A DNA stretch of 47,472 nt from Actinomycetota bacterium (GTDB lineage: Bacteria; Actinomycetota; Acidimicrobiia; Acidimicrobiales; Aldehydirespiratoraceae). Made by a program: the position numbers and the translations under genes. The notes beneath the pieces are model-generated. The model worked only from the letters and a program-made list of their open reading frames with translations. It ran no database searches and had not been told where the DNA came from. Positions 27,090 through 35,626 of this stretch are shown piece after piece (positions within the stretch are counted from its first letter, which is position 1; each line of letters begins with the position of its first letter). The DNA lies in assembly GCA_009937405.1 (NCBI GenBank), contig JAACCU010000119.1, positions 1 to 47,472 on the forward strand. The letters run 5' to 3'.

Positions 27090-28007
27090 TCAGCTAAGGC
27101 CAGCGAGGCAGGCTTCGAGGTCGGGTGGGCGTGGCGAGATCGCCACAACCTCTTCGGCCGTGACCGGGTGATGGAAGCGAAGCTCCTCTGCATGAAGGAA
27201 CGGGCGACCAGGGTCAAGGCCGGGTCGGCCGCCGTCATATTCGCGGTCGCCTACCACAGGGTGCCCAATGGCTCGCAGATGCACTCGGATCTGGTGAGTT
27301 CGACCGGTTTCCAGCTCGCAGCGAATGAGCGTGACCGGTTTCGGCAACTCGTAACGATCGCGCACCTGATAATGGGTGACCGCCCGGCGACCGGACTTCG
27401 TGACCGTGTTGCGGGTCGGGTGACGGACGGATCGGCCGATCGGGGCATCGATCGTTCCTGCCTCAGTCTCCAGCAAACCCCAGGACAGCGCTTCGTAGAT
27501 GCGGCTCGGTTCGTGGGCCGACATCTGCTCGACCAGATCGAGATAGGCATTTTGGGTGCGGGCAACAACCAAGAGTCCCGAGGTGCCCCGATCAAGCCGG
27601 TGCACTATTCCGGGTCTGTGGACTTCGCCAACATCGGCGATCTCGGGAAATCGAGCGACGAGACCGTTGACCAACGTGCCGTCGTTGTTCCCAGCGCCCG
27701 GGTGCACCACGAGACCTGCAGGTTTGTCGATGACAATGACAGCATCGTCTTCGAACACAACCGTGATCTCGATTGATGGGTCCGGCTGCGGGGTCAAGTC
27801 GACATCGTCGGGCATCGCGACGTCGACGCGTTGGCCCTCCGCAACACAGCCGCTGGGCCGTGTGGCCGGCAGGCCGTCGACCAACACATCGCCGCTCTTC
27901 ACAAGCCGCGTTGCCACTGATCGGCTCAGCTCACTCAGCGCGGCAACGAACCGGTCAAGCCGTTCGCCGTCGATTCCGGCCGGAACGACATCAGTGCGAG
28001 TAGTCAT
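27090..28007 (-). CDS. rluD: RluA/RluD-family 23S rRNA pseudouridine synthase
   Basis: Converts specific uridines in 23S rRNA to pseudouridine. An S4 RNA-binding domain is at about 14-60 (ERLDRFVAAL...VLVDG). The catalytic Asp139 is in HRLDRGTSGLLVVA. VVHPGAGNNDGTLVNGL and ETGRTHQIRVHL are family motifs. The ATG at 28007 follows the DksA-like gene by 18 bp; a GTG at 28022 with an AGGTAGG ribosome-binding site would add five residues. The gene usually found next to it in actinobacteria, lspA, is absent. It converges with rrf2, with 3 bp between stops and no terminator hairpin. Confidence 0.92.
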   Translation of the reverse strand: MTTRTDVVPAGIDGERLDRFVAALSELSRSVATRLVKSGDVLVDGLPATRPSGCVAEGQRVDVAMPDDVDLTPQPDPSIEITVVFEDDAVIVIDKPAGLVVHPGAGNNDGTLVNGLVARFPEIADVGEVHRPGIVHRLDRGTSGLLVVARTQNAYLDLVEQMSAHEPSRIYEALSWGLLETEAGTIDAPIGRSVRHPTRNTVTKSGRRAVTHYQVRDRYELPKPVTLIRCELETGRTHQIRVHLRAIGHPVVGDREYDGGRPGLDPGRPFLHAEELRFHHPVTAEEVVAISPRPPDLEACLAGLS

Positions 28008-28025
28008 GCAGTGCGGTGGCACGGC

Positions 28026-28601
28026 CTACCTGCGGCCGAGGCCACCGACCTTGTATTCGACACGCTGACCAGCCCACGGGATGGCACGAAGGCGCTCCTG
28101 AGGGATTGCAAGACCAGAGGTGATGCAGGCGCCATAGACGCCCTTCTCGATTCGCTCAAGAGCGGCATCTATTTCGGCCACCGCAGTTTGGGCCTGGGCC
28201 GAGAGTGCGAGATCGCGTTCTCGTTCCACCGCGAGCGTGGCGCCTTCGCCTGATTCTTCATCGAACTGCACGTCGCCGGGCTCTCGGCCCTCTAGCAACG
28301 CATCAGCATCGGCACGATACCCCTCAGCCGAGTGCAGATACTTGGCCCGTTCTTCGAGGAGTCGGGCCTTCATCTGGCCGACGAACTTCGCGCCGAACGG
28401 CGACTTCACAACCTTCTTGACAGCCTTTTTGGCCGGGGTCTTCTTCTTCGACGTCTTCTTTGCTGGTGCCATCGTGGCTGGCGTCGGTACCGCCTTCTTC
28501 TTGGCGGGAGCCTTCTTCGCTGCAGCCTTCTTAGCTGTCGTCTTCTTAGCTGTCGTCTTCTTTGCCGCCTTTTTTGCGGACGATTTCTTGGCCGTCGCCA
28601 T
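28026..28601 (-). CDS. DksA/TraR-like protein with a Lys/Ala-rich tail and no zinc site
   Basis: 191 residues. Residues 1-66 are almost wholly Lys, Ala, Thr and Pro (AKK/AAKK repeats), like histone H1-type DNA-binding tails. Residues ~70-150 form an acidic coiled hairpin (MKARLLEERAKYLHSAEGY; VERERDLALSAQAQTAVAEIDAALERIEKG), like the DksA coiled coil. The end, GVYGACITSGLAIPQERLRAIPWA, aligns with the DksA zinc finger, but only Cys159 of the four zinc ligands remains. It probably binds RNA polymerase or DNA; the combination is inferred, not proven. The start is an ATG with an AGAGGA ribosome-binding site. Situated between divIVA and rluD. Confidence 0.75.
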   Translation of the reverse strand: MATAKKSSAKKAAKKTTAKKTTAKKAAAKKAPAKKKAVPTPATMAPAKKTSKKKTPAKKAVKKVVKSPFGAKFVGQMKARLLEERAKYLHSAEGYRADADALLEGREPGDVQFDEESGEGATLAVERERDLALSAQAQTAVAEIDAALERIEKGVYGACITSGLAIPQERLRAIPWAGQRVEYKVGGLGRR

Positions 28602-28619
28602 CGTCTTGATCCTCTCGAT

Positions 28620-28696
28620 CCTGTAACACCGGCGAATCCAGCCGGGTCAGATCGGAGAGTTTACGACTCCCGCCCCAGAAAGTGGCGTATTACAGG
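28620..28696 (-). other. Inverted-repeat element filling the divIVA-dksA gap
   Basis: The gap after the divIVA stop is bounded by perfect 7-base inverted arms CCTGTAA (28620-28626) and TTACAGG (28690-28696). Inside lies a GC hairpin, CCGGC-N7-GCCGG (28629-28645). In the minus-strand transcript this could fold as a closed leader with an internal hairpin, ending just before the ribosome-binding site of the DksA-like gene. No U-run follows, so it is not a simple terminator. Confidence 0.4.
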
Positions 28697-30163
28697 TCAG
28701 CGTTTGCGACCGAACCAACCCCGACCAGCCGCATTGTCATCGTGGTCGAAGAATGCAGCGAGTGCATCGTCACCAAGATCGACCTCGTCAAAGGCCACTG
28801 CATCGCGCAGTTGACTGAGGAACGGATCATCCGATTCTTCGACGCCGTCAGCGAAGAGCAGGTCTTGCACGACGGGTATCGGGGCAGTGGGCTCATCACA
28901 CATAACCTCGCCCGACTCGACCCCATCACCAGCAAATGGCTCGAAGTCTGCAGCAGTCACCAGCAGAGGCGGAGCGGGCTCGTCAAGCAGAGTGGAGGCA
29001 GTGTCTGACTGACCCATCGACGCTCCGACCCGCGTCGGCAGCTCCTGTGGGTCAAACACCGGCCGTGGAGATCCGTTGCTGGCGAATGTGCTCGGCGTCG
29101 CCGATGACGTTTCGTTGCCCGCCGCGAGATCGACCGGGATCGGCGAGGGCTCATCAGTCTCAGGAGCAAACATGGGCTCATCCCATGCCGCGACAGGAGC
29201 GGTCCAGGGTTCCTGGTTTTCGACGGAATCAGGCGACTCCGGTGTCAGTTCAGCGACCGACTCTTCGATCGGGGCGAGGACGACAAATTCGACATCGCCA
29301 TCAACCGCGAGGACAGGCGGCATTTCCAGGACGGCGGGGGCAAATGCCTCAGGTTCCGTGATGGCATCAACCATCGGCTCAACCTCTGTCTCAACCCAGG
29401 TCGGGTCGACTTCGATCTCCTCTGCCAACTCCTCTGAGTCGAGTTCAGCGCCGACCTCTTCGGATGCGCCGAGATTGATAGAAGCAGCTCCAGGAGGGAC
29501 AACGCCACTAGTGGCTGGTGCCTGGTCGACCCTGAAGTTCTCTGGTCGTTCGACCAGATCGCTCAGCACGGAAACTGATGCGGCAAGAACCGTGCGCTGC
29601 TCGCAGAGGTGCTGTTCCAGCAAATCGACATCGTCCACGAGGAAGGCGCGGTACCGCTCAAGCTCAGCTACCTCGTTTGCGACACGCTCGTGTTCAGACG
29701 ACGCAATGGCCGCGGCTTCAGCCTCAGTCTCCGCCAGAAGTGTTCGCCGATCGGTTTGGGCCTCAGCATTGACGCGGGATGCGTGATCGTCAGCATCCTT
29801 GATCGTGGCGGCCGCTGAAGACTCCGCTTCACCGAGCGCAATTTGTGCTTGACCTTCGGCCGACGCGATCAGCTGAGCGGCCTCGGCCTTCGCTTCGGCA
29901 ATAGCAGCATCAGCCGTGCGCTGGGCGAGAATAAGCGTGCGGGTAATGGTCTCCTCGGTTTCTCCAGACGCGCTCGAAGCATCTCCTGCGGCGGCGCGAA
30001 CCTCTGCGGATTCGGCCCGTTGCTGAAGCTCAGATACGCGCCCGTGAACTAGGGCTGCCGCCTTGGCGACACGATCGACATAGGCATCGACCTCATCAGA
30101 GTCGTAGCCCTTCCAGACCATGCGGAATTCAATGTCTTGGAACAGCGCTGGCAGTTCATCCAT
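28697..30163 (-). CDS. divIVA: DivIVA/Wag31-like polar growth protein
   Basis: Coiled-coil scaffold that marks curved membrane at poles and septa. The N-terminal DivIVA motif is FRMVWKGYDSDEVDAYVDRVA (13-33). A long Ala/Glu-rich coiled coil runs to about 215, then a low-complexity acidic stretch (about 215-460), and a short basic end GRGWFGRKR. At 488 residues it is much longer than the roughly 260-residue Wag31; the acidic region accounts for the difference. A TACGGT box (30171-30176) 7 nt before the ATG suggests a leaderless transcript of its own. Confidence 0.85.
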   Translation of the reverse strand: MDELPALFQDIEFRMVWKGYDSDEVDAYVDRVAKAAALVHGRVSELQQRAESAEVRAAAGDASSASGETEETITRTLILAQRTADAAIAEAKAEAAQLIASAEGQAQIALGEAESSAAATIKDADDHASRVNAEAQTDRRTLLAETEAEAAAIASSEHERVANEVAELERYRAFLVDDVDLLEQHLCEQRTVLAASVSVLSDLVERPENFRVDQAPATSGVVPPGAASINLGASEEVGAELDSEELAEEIEVDPTWVETEVEPMVDAITEPEAFAPAVLEMPPVLAVDGDVEFVVLAPIEESVAELTPESPDSVENQEPWTAPVAAWDEPMFAPETDEPSPIPVDLAAGNETSSATPSTFASNGSPRPVFDPQELPTRVGASMGQSDTASTLLDEPAPPLLVTAADFEPFAGDGVESGEVMCDEPTAPIPVVQDLLFADGVEESDDPFLSQLRDAVAFDEVDLGDDALAAFFDHDDNAAGRGWFGRKR

Positions 30164-30170
30164 ACCAGGA

Positions 30171-30176
30171 ACCGTA
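30171..30176 (-). promoter_or_regulatory. divIVA: -10 box for leaderless divIVA
   Basis: Minus-strand TACGGT is followed by TCCTGGT and the divIVA ATG at 30163. The 7-nt spacing fits transcription starting at the ATG, and no Shine-Dalgarno is present. It lies in the 75-bp gap after yggT. Confidence 0.4.
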
Positions 30177-30238
30177 GTTTCACCACGCTCTGAGACCGTG
30201 GACCCTCGGGCTGCGATAATACCTGCGATTTCGACCCC

Positions 30239-30496
30239 CTAAGAGCAGATGGCGCTCCGCAGGATGCTGATACCAAAGATGACAATAATCGACGACAAAT
30301 CGAGGGCGACAGCGCCGAGCCGAAGCGGCGGAATATAGCGGCGCAGTGGTCCGAGCACTGGGTCGGTGACCATGTACAGGAAGCCAGCGATCGTAGCGCC
30401 GAATCCGGTGGGATCCAGTGGGAACCAGCTCAGGATGATTCGCCCAAAGATGGCGATCAGATACAGGAGAAGTGCCGTACAAACGATTTCTGCCAT
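30239..30496 (-). CDS. yggT: YggT-family membrane protein
   Basis: 85 residues with two hydrophobic segments (about 5-24 and 62-82) around the family motif RIILSWFPLDPTG and the conserved VTDPVLGPLRRYIPP. YggT proteins sit beside sepF in many Gram-positive genomes and are thought to help envelope or division functions; the exact role is unknown. It begins 5 bp after sepF, so it is probably co-transcribed. Confidence 0.85.
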   Translation of the reverse strand: MAEIVCTALLLYLIAIFGRIILSWFPLDPTGFGATIAGFLYMVTDPVLGPLRRYIPPLRLGAVALDLSSIIVIFGISILRSAICS

Positions 30497-30501
30497 CGTG
30501 G

Positions 30502-31104
30502 TCAGTTCAGAGCGCGTCTGGCGTCGGACGCCGAAACAACGACATCGGCCGGTGTCAGGAGATAAACCTGGGTAGCGACCTTGTCCATCTTGCCATCTAG
30601 AGCAAAACAGAGACCACTGGCGAAATCGACCAAGCGGCGCCGCAAGTCTCGATCGACTCCCTGAAGGTTCACGATGACTGCCTGACCATTCTTGAACCGA
30701 TCACCGATGCTTTGGGCATCATTGAACGAGGTCGGGCTCAACGCATGCGGCTTGCCGGTGTCATCGTCGATGATCCGCACCGCAGCCGACGAACTCTGAA
30801 TCCGAACGGAGTCAGCCTCCGGGGCGGGTTCCACCTCAGCAGCCACAGAAGGAGAGCTAGGGTTTGGCTGAATCACGCGAACCGAAGTCGACCGCTGGCG
30901 CGGGATTGCACGAACAGTATTGGACTGGGGAGGCGACGGCCGCTCAGGAACAGCGTGAATCGCCGGACGCCCGCCGGGCGCCGTTTCGCCAGGTCGCTCA
31001 GCTTGGGCTGGACCCGCGCCCGCAGGCGCGAACTCGTCATAGTGTTCGTATTCCTCGTCGGGACCGAGACCCAGGTAAATCAGCGTTTTTTTCAGCATGG
31101 ACAC
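30502..31104 (-). CDS. sepF: Cell division protein SepF
   Basis: Bundles FtsZ and anchors it to the membrane, replacing FtsA in actinobacteria. The N-terminal amphipathic anchor VSMLKKTLIYLGLG precedes an acidic/Pro-rich linker. The DUF552 core at about 100-190 includes TSFNDAQSIGDRFKNGQAVIVNLQGVD and RRRLVDFASGLCFALDGKM. The start is set at GTG 31104: a GGAGG lies 7 nt upstream, and the N-terminus then matches known SepF anchors. About 200 residues. Confidence 0.92.
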   Translation of the reverse strand: MSMLKKTLIYLGLGPDEEYEHYDEFAPAGAGPAQAERPGETAPGGRPAIHAVPERPSPPQSNTVRAIPRQRSTSVRVIQPNPSSPSVAAEVEPAPEADSVRIQSSSAAVRIIDDDTGKPHALSPTSFNDAQSIGDRFKNGQAVIVNLQGVDRDLRRRLVDFASGLCFALDGKMDKVATQVYLLTPADVVVSASDARRALN

Positions 31105-31187
31105 GTTTGCCCTCCTCACTGGGACAGGCTACTGCTCACAAGGTTCTGGGGGGTGTCATCTCGCTGCGGCAACCCATCTGACCTGCC

Positions 31188-31835
31188 TCAATGCTGGCGG
31201 TGGCCAAAGAGCCCCGTACCAACGCGAACCATTGTGGACCCTTCCTCTACCGCTATGTCGAGGTCTCCACTCATACCCATCGAGCATTCGACGAGACCGA
31301 GTTCGTCCACAAGAGACCGGAGAAGGCGAAACCCTGGTCGAGCCTCTGCCGCTTCGGCAAGCAAGCCAACACCCATCAAACCGATGACGTCGAGTCCTGC
31401 ACCGCGCAGATCATCAACCAAACGCCCGGTGTCGGCTGGCAGGCAACCGCCCTTTGCGTCTTCACCGGAGATATCGACTTGCACCATGACCCGGGCCCCG
31501 GGATCGCGCTTGGCGATCTCGGCACCGAGCTCGATCCGGTCGATGGTTTGCCAGACGTCAACGAGACCCACGAGTTTGCGAACCTTGTTGCGTTGCAGTT
31601 GTCCGATGAAGTGAACGGTGGGCCGAGCATCAAGACCAGTCAGCTTCGCCACAGTCTCCTGGGCGTAGTTCTCGCCGATCTCTGTGATCCCGGCTGCCAT
31701 CGCGGCACGCACGAGCTCGACGTCGTGAGTTTTCGTAACCCCGATGATCTGGACCCTTTCGCCGCCGATTCGCGAGATTCGTTCACGCAGGGCGGTCAGC
31801 CGTCCACTGATGACGGTCGCATCGACAATGGTCAT
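31188..31835 (-). CDS. yggS: PLP-binding homeostasis protein YggS/PLPBP
   Basis: A single-domain fold-type III PLP protein involved in vitamin B6 and amino-acid balance. PLP lysine K35 is in GVTKTH; GITEIGENYAQE and VHFIGQLQRNK follow; the C-terminal LSMGMSGDL-equivalent is CSMGMSGDLDIAV and the phosphate loop is STMVRVGTGLFG. 215 residues. Its ATG overlaps the pgeF stop by 4 bases. It is a standard member of the ftsZ-sepF neighbourhood. Confidence 0.93.
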   Translation of the reverse strand: MTIVDATVISGRLTALRERISRIGGERVQIIGVTKTHDVELVRAAMAAGITEIGENYAQETVAKLTGLDARPTVHFIGQLQRNKVRKLVGLVDVWQTIDRIELGAEIAKRDPGARVMVQVDISGEDAKGGCLPADTGRLVDDLRGAGLDVIGLMGVGLLAEAAEARPGFRLLRSLVDELGLVECSMGMSGDLDIAVEEGSTMVRVGTGLFGHRQH

Positions 31836-32512
31836 CGGTTCGCCTCGAGACGCACAACGCTAACTTGTCGTCCTGTGTCGCCCCGGGTGCGATGACTGTA
31901 AAACCGCTCGTCGGCGGTGTTGTGACCGAGATCGTTGATGCGTTCGACACCCGCCTTCTCCAATGCCACCCGCGCCGCCATAGCCATATCGAGTGCGGGG
32001 TTGCCCGCATCAGTCATCGACCGGACAGCATCGCCAGTGACCGCTACCACCGCATCGAGATCCTCAGGGCCGAACTCGTAATGGCTTGGACGAATGCAAG
32101 CGCCGATCGTGGCCAGAAGGTTGCCGGCGCCGAGCTGACGCATCCGTTCAACTGTGGCGGGCACCACTCCTTCGACGATTCCTCGCCAACCCGAATGGGC
32201 AACGCCGATCACCCCGTCACCGGTAAAGACGATCGGCACGCAGTCAGCCGTCTGCACGGCGAGGACCGCTCCGAGCACTGTCGTTACCGCCGCATCGGCG
32301 GAGGCCCCACTTCCTTCTCCCAAACGAGTGACTGTCACGACATCGGCTCCGTGGGCTTGACGGAGCCACGTCCACTCGCCTGCCATAGTTTGCTTCCGCA
32401 ACAAGTCGAGACCATCCGCGGGCCCGTCGACATGGAAGTCGCCGTCACCGCGATCGGTGAATCCCATCATGGCTGAAGTAGCCGGACCCGCAGGCACCCG
32501 TCGGACAAGCAT
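31832..32512 (-). CDS. pgeF: PgeF/YlmD-type multicopper-fold purine nucleoside enzyme
   Basis: Family once called polyphenol oxidase or laccase-domain protein; members act on purine nucleosides, and PgeF removes misincorporated L-Ser from peptidoglycan precursors in E. coli. The Zn-site motifs are present: RQAHGADVV, TADCVPIVF, VAHSGWRGIV and IGACIRPSHYEFG. 226 residues. It follows ftsZ by 38 bp and overlaps yggS. Which of the two reported activities applies here cannot be told. Confidence 0.88.
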   Translation of the reverse strand: MLVRRVPAGPATSAMMGFTDRGDGDFHVDGPADGLDLLRKQTMAGEWTWLRQAHGADVVTVTRLGEGSGASADAAVTTVLGAVLAVQTADCVPIVFTGDGVIGVAHSGWRGIVEGVVPATVERMRQLGAGNLLATIGACIRPSHYEFGPEDLDAVVAVTGDAVRSMTDAGNPALDMAMAARVALEKAGVERINDLGHNTADERFYSHRTRGDTGRQVSVVRLEANR

Positions 32513-32550
32513 GCTTCAGTCTCTCACGAAGCGCTCAACGAGTGACGCGG

Positions 32551-33666
32551 TTACTTCAAGAACGACGGGACATCGAAGTCGTCGTCTCCGAGATCGAGAT
32601 CGTCGTCATCGTCAGTGGCGAACACATCAGCGATCCGCACTTCGCCTGTCGAAGCGCCACTATCGGCTCGCTCATCACCGGGACGAGCGATCGGGAGCGC
32701 CGAGCGAGACGAGGAGTCGTCCCATCGGTCGAAGCCAGCGGCAATGACCGTGATACGAACGTCATCACCCATCTCATCATCGATGACTGCGCCAAAGATG
32801 ATGTTGGCATCGGGGTGGGCCACCCCATGGATGATCTCGGCCGCCTCGTTTATCTCGAGCAGACCCAGATCCGGGCCACCAGAGATGTTAAGCAGGATGC
32901 CGCGTGCGTTCTCGATGGATGCTTCGAGCAACGGACTAGAGATCGAGGCACGGGCGGCAGCAACAGCACGGCCTTCGCCACTCCCCGTGCCGATGCCCAT
33001 AAGGGCAGAGCCAGCATCGGTCATCACGGTTCGAACGTCTGCGAAGTCGGTGTTGATCAAGCCTGGCGTGGTGATCAGGTCAGTAATGCCCTGCACACCT
33101 TGCAACAAGACCTCATCCGCCATCTTGAACGCATTCAGGACCGATGTGTCGTTGCTGGCGACCGACAGCAGTCGGTCGTTGGGGATGACAATCAGGGTGT
33201 CAACCTTTTCTTTGAGCCTCTGGATGCCCTGCTCGGCCTGCACCGACCGGCGGCGGCCTTCGAACGCAAACGGGCGGGTAACGACGCCGATGGTGAGAGC
33301 ACCCTGGCTTTTGGCTACCTCGGCAATCACGGGAGCAGCTCCGGTACCCGTGCCGCCCCCCTTCCCCGCAGTGATGAACACCATGTCGGCGCCGGCCAGC
33401 GACTCACGGATCTCGTCGATGTGTTCTTCGGCGGCCTGTCGACCAATCTCAGGATCAGACCCGGCCCCAAGACCGCGGGTGAGATCGCGTCCGATGTCGA
33501 GCTTCTCGTCGGCATCGCTCATGAGCAGCGCTTGCGCATCGGTATTGGCCGCGATGAACTCGACACCTTTCAAACCGGCATCGATCATGCGGTTGACGGC
33601 GTTCACACCACCACCACCGACACCGACGACCTTGATTACAGCCAAGTAGTTCTGCGGATCAGACAT
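32551..33666 (-). CDS. ftsZ: Cell division GTPase FtsZ
   Basis: Tubulin-like GTPase that forms the Z ring. The N-terminus is [22 protein letters not shown]; the tubulin signature is [12 protein letters not shown]; the T7 region is [13 protein letters not shown]. After a variable acidic linker the tail ends DFDVPSFLK, the conserved peptide that binds SepF/FtsW. From ATG 33666 it is 371 residues. The frame opens earlier (33741), but the ATG at 33666 gives the standard N-terminus. No ftsA lies upstream; the 206-bp gap after ftsQ holds several TANNNT candidates, so ftsZ probably also has its own promoter. Confidence 0.96.
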   Translation of the reverse strand: MSDPQNYLAVIKVVGVGGGGVNAVNRMIDAGLKGVEFIAANTDAQALLMSDADEKLDIGRDLTRGLGAGSDPEIGRQAAEEHIDEIRESLAGADMVFITAGKGGGTGTGAAPVIAEVAKSQGALTIGVVTRPFAFEGRRRSVQAEQGIQRLKEKVDTLIVIPNDRLLSVASNDTSVLNAFKMADEVLLQGVQGITDLITTPGLINTDFADVRTVMTDAGSALMGIGTGSGEGRAVAAARASISSPLLEASIENARGILLNISGGPDLGLLEINEAAEIIHGVAHPDANIIFGAVIDDEMGDDVRITVIAAGFDRWDDSSSRSALPIARPGDERADSGASTGEVRIADVFATDDDDDLDLGDDDFDVPSFLK

Positions 33667-33872
33667 CGCGTTTAAGACCTCGTTGGTCGGAGGCAGGCTT
33701 CTGCATTGCAGGAGCATGGTTCTGGACACCGTCCGGAGCACCGTACATGCCCAGAGTAGCCGCCGACCGTATACCCGCCGATGCGGAATGCGGCGGACGG
33801 TTCATAGGCATAGCTCAGAAGTCATTGTGTGCAACAGTTCGACCTCGAGATGATGGCGCGTCACACATTGAG
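33667..33872 (-). promoter_or_regulatory. ftsQ-ftsZ intergenic region with candidate ftsZ promoters
   Basis: This is the only gap over 100 bp in the chain between rsmH and ftsZ. On the minus strand it includes TACTCT, TACGGT and TATACGGT, all TANNNT-like, 50-130 nt before the ftsZ ATG; none has a clear -35. Other actinobacteria have extra ftsZ promoters at this position. No hairpin terminator is seen. Confidence 0.3.
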
Positions 33873-34676
33873 CTAATCAACGTTGCCAGCGCCCAACGTC
33901 GCGTCACAAATCGGATCCCGAGTAACGGTGGGATGGTCGGGGACGCGTGCATCGATCGTGGCCAGACACTCAAGTTCGACTCCACCGAGCACCGCACGTA
34001 CAGCATCGAGTTTGTCTTCCAAGTCTTCAGCGGGACCGAGATTAGCCGTGGCATTGCCAACCAGAACGAGCACGACCGATGGCCGAAGTCCGGACTCGCC
34101 GATCTTGATGGCTTCAACCCAGGCGTCAAGATCGTCGGGCAGCAACGCAACGACGGCAAGGGCTGGTGCCGCATGATCTTGGGTGTCGCCCAGCGAACCT
34201 TCGGGACGAACGGCCACAATCGGCAGAGCGGACGGAACCGTTGTGCCGGGAGTGACCGCAATCGCCACCCCATCGGCATCTACAAGAACATGACTTCCAT
34301 CGCCTCGCGGCATGAGTGCGACGGCCTGGCGCGCAACGACACCGATATTGATCGTGCCCGGCCAGTCGCGGGCCACGGTGGTCGACTCGACCCAAGCAAT
34401 CTCCGTGAGCGCCGCCGCAATCGCCGACTGATCGATGTCCAAGAGCGGCATGCCGTACTCCACACCCATCGCGGCCTCAATCAGAGCGGCCTGTGCGGGC
34501 CCAACGCCAGCGATCTCGACATGGTCAAGATCGAGGAGACGTGACTGAGTGGCGAACCAGCCGCCAACGCCGACGCCCGCAACCAACATGACCACAACCA
34601 GAAGACGGAGACGCCGACGACCCTCAGCCCTGCGGACATCGATGCGTCGCCGCCGCAGACGTGGATCAATTCTCAT
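33873..34676 (-). CDS. ftsQ: Cell division protein FtsQ
   Basis: Bitopic divisome protein linking FtsL/DivIC with later components. A basic N-terminus (MRIDPRLRRRRIDVRR) is followed by one membrane helix (about 24-45). The POTRA domain (LDLDHVEIAGVGPAQAALIEAA) and a beta domain (WVESTTVARDWPGTINIGVVAR) come next. 267 residues from ATG 34676, which is 2 bp after the murB stop; the upstream in-frame GTG would overlap murB. The C-terminal tail is weakly conserved, as usual. Confidence 0.88.
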   Translation of the reverse strand: MRIDPRLRRRRIDVRRAEGRRRLRLLVVVMLVAGVGVGGWFATQSRLLDLDHVEIAGVGPAQAALIEAAMGVEYGMPLLDIDQSAIAAALTEIAWVESTTVARDWPGTINIGVVARQAVALMPRGDGSHVLVDADGVAIAVTPGTTVPSALPIVAVRPEGSLGDTQDHAAPALAVVALLPDDLDAWVEAIKIGESGLRPSVVLVLVGNATANLGPAEDLEDKLDAVRAVLGGVELECLATIDARVPDHPTVTRDPICDATLGAGNVD

Positions 34677-34678
34677 CG

Positions 34679-35626
34679 CTACTGCGGTTGCCACGTATCC
34701 TCCTCGAAGCCAACCACGTGGGTCTCAGCATGCAACTCCACGCCGTGCGTTTCGTGGACCCGTCGCATGACTTCCTTCATCAACGCGAAAACGTCATCAG
34801 CAGAGCCGTTCGGATCCGCTTGGATGAAGTCGGCGTGCTTGGGCGACACCTCCGCTGACCCAATCCGAAAGCCCTTCAAACCGGCGCTGTCAATCAGCTG
34901 ACCTGCCGACTCGCCGGGCGGATTCGTGAAGACCGAGCCAGCGTTTTGCCCACCGGGCTGATTATTTCGCCGCCACTGCACGATCTCGAGCATCTCGGCT
35001 TTGCCCTCAATCACATCGCCGGGTTCGAGCTCAAGCGTCGCTCTCAGAACCAATTGCGACGACCGAAGCGCCGACCGTCTGTAACCAAAGTCGAGTTCGT
35101 CTACGGGCCACCTTCGCTCGAAATCAACATTCTCAAAATCCACAATGTCGGCCGATGTCACCACGTCGGACATTTCTGCACCGTGTCCACCTGCGTTCAT
35201 TCGGATCGCACCACCAATTGAACCGGGCACACCGACAGCCCAGGCAAATCCACGAAGCCCGGCGTTCACCGCGGCACGCGCCACCACCGGGAGCTTTGCG
35301 GCACCTCCGGCAACGATGGTGGTGCCGTCAATCGCTATTTCGCTGAAGGCGCCACGGGTCACGACCGCGACACCGGCAAACCCAGAATCGGCCACCAACA
35401 AATTGCTACCGCGTCCAACGGTGATGGTCGACACACCAGTGCCGTGCAACGCCTCGCCCAACACCGCGACATGGTCAGGGGAGTCCAGTGCCACGAGCAC
35501 GCTGGCGCTGCCACCAACCCCATATGTCGTCCGAGCGCCGAGCGGGGCATCCAGCGTTACCTGCGGTGCCAATGGCCCGTTGAGAAGGGTGACGATCAGA
35601 GCGTCGAGCGCATCAGGGTCAGCCAT
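34679..35626 (-). CDS. murB: UDP-N-acetylenolpyruvoylglucosamine reductase MurB
   Basis: FAD enzyme that reduces UDP-GlcNAc-enolpyruvate to UDP-MurNAc with NADPH. The start motif APLGARTTYGVGGSAS and FAD loops TVGRGSNLLVADSGFAG and GVPGSIGGAIRMNAGGHGAEM are clear; NQPGGQNAGSVFTNPPG with the catalytic Ser region follows, then the Glu near the end (type I class). The ATG 35626 overlaps the murC stop by one base. About 315 residues. Frames extending to 35785 lie inside murC. Confidence 0.94.
   Translation of the reverse strand: MADPDALDALIVTLLNGPLAPQVTLDAPLGARTTYGVGGSASVLVALDSPDHVAVLGEALHGTGVSTITVGRGSNLLVADSGFAGVAVVTRGAFSEIAIDGTTIVAGGAAKLPVVARAAVNAGLRGFAWAVGVPGSIGGAIRMNAGGHGAEMSDVVTSADIVDFENVDFERRWPVDELDFGYRRSALRSSQLVLRATLELEPGDVIEGKAEMLEIVQWRRNNQPGGQNAGSVFTNPPGESAGQLIDSAGLKGFRIGSAEVSPKHADFIQADPNGSADDVFALMKEVMRRVHETHGVELHAETHVVGFEEDTWQPQ

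Noticed and set aside
28404-28601. Tandem DNA repeat in the Lys/Ala coding stretch
   Set aside because: The repeat is at protein level with drifting codons and unit lengths; it is part of the DksA-like gene tail.
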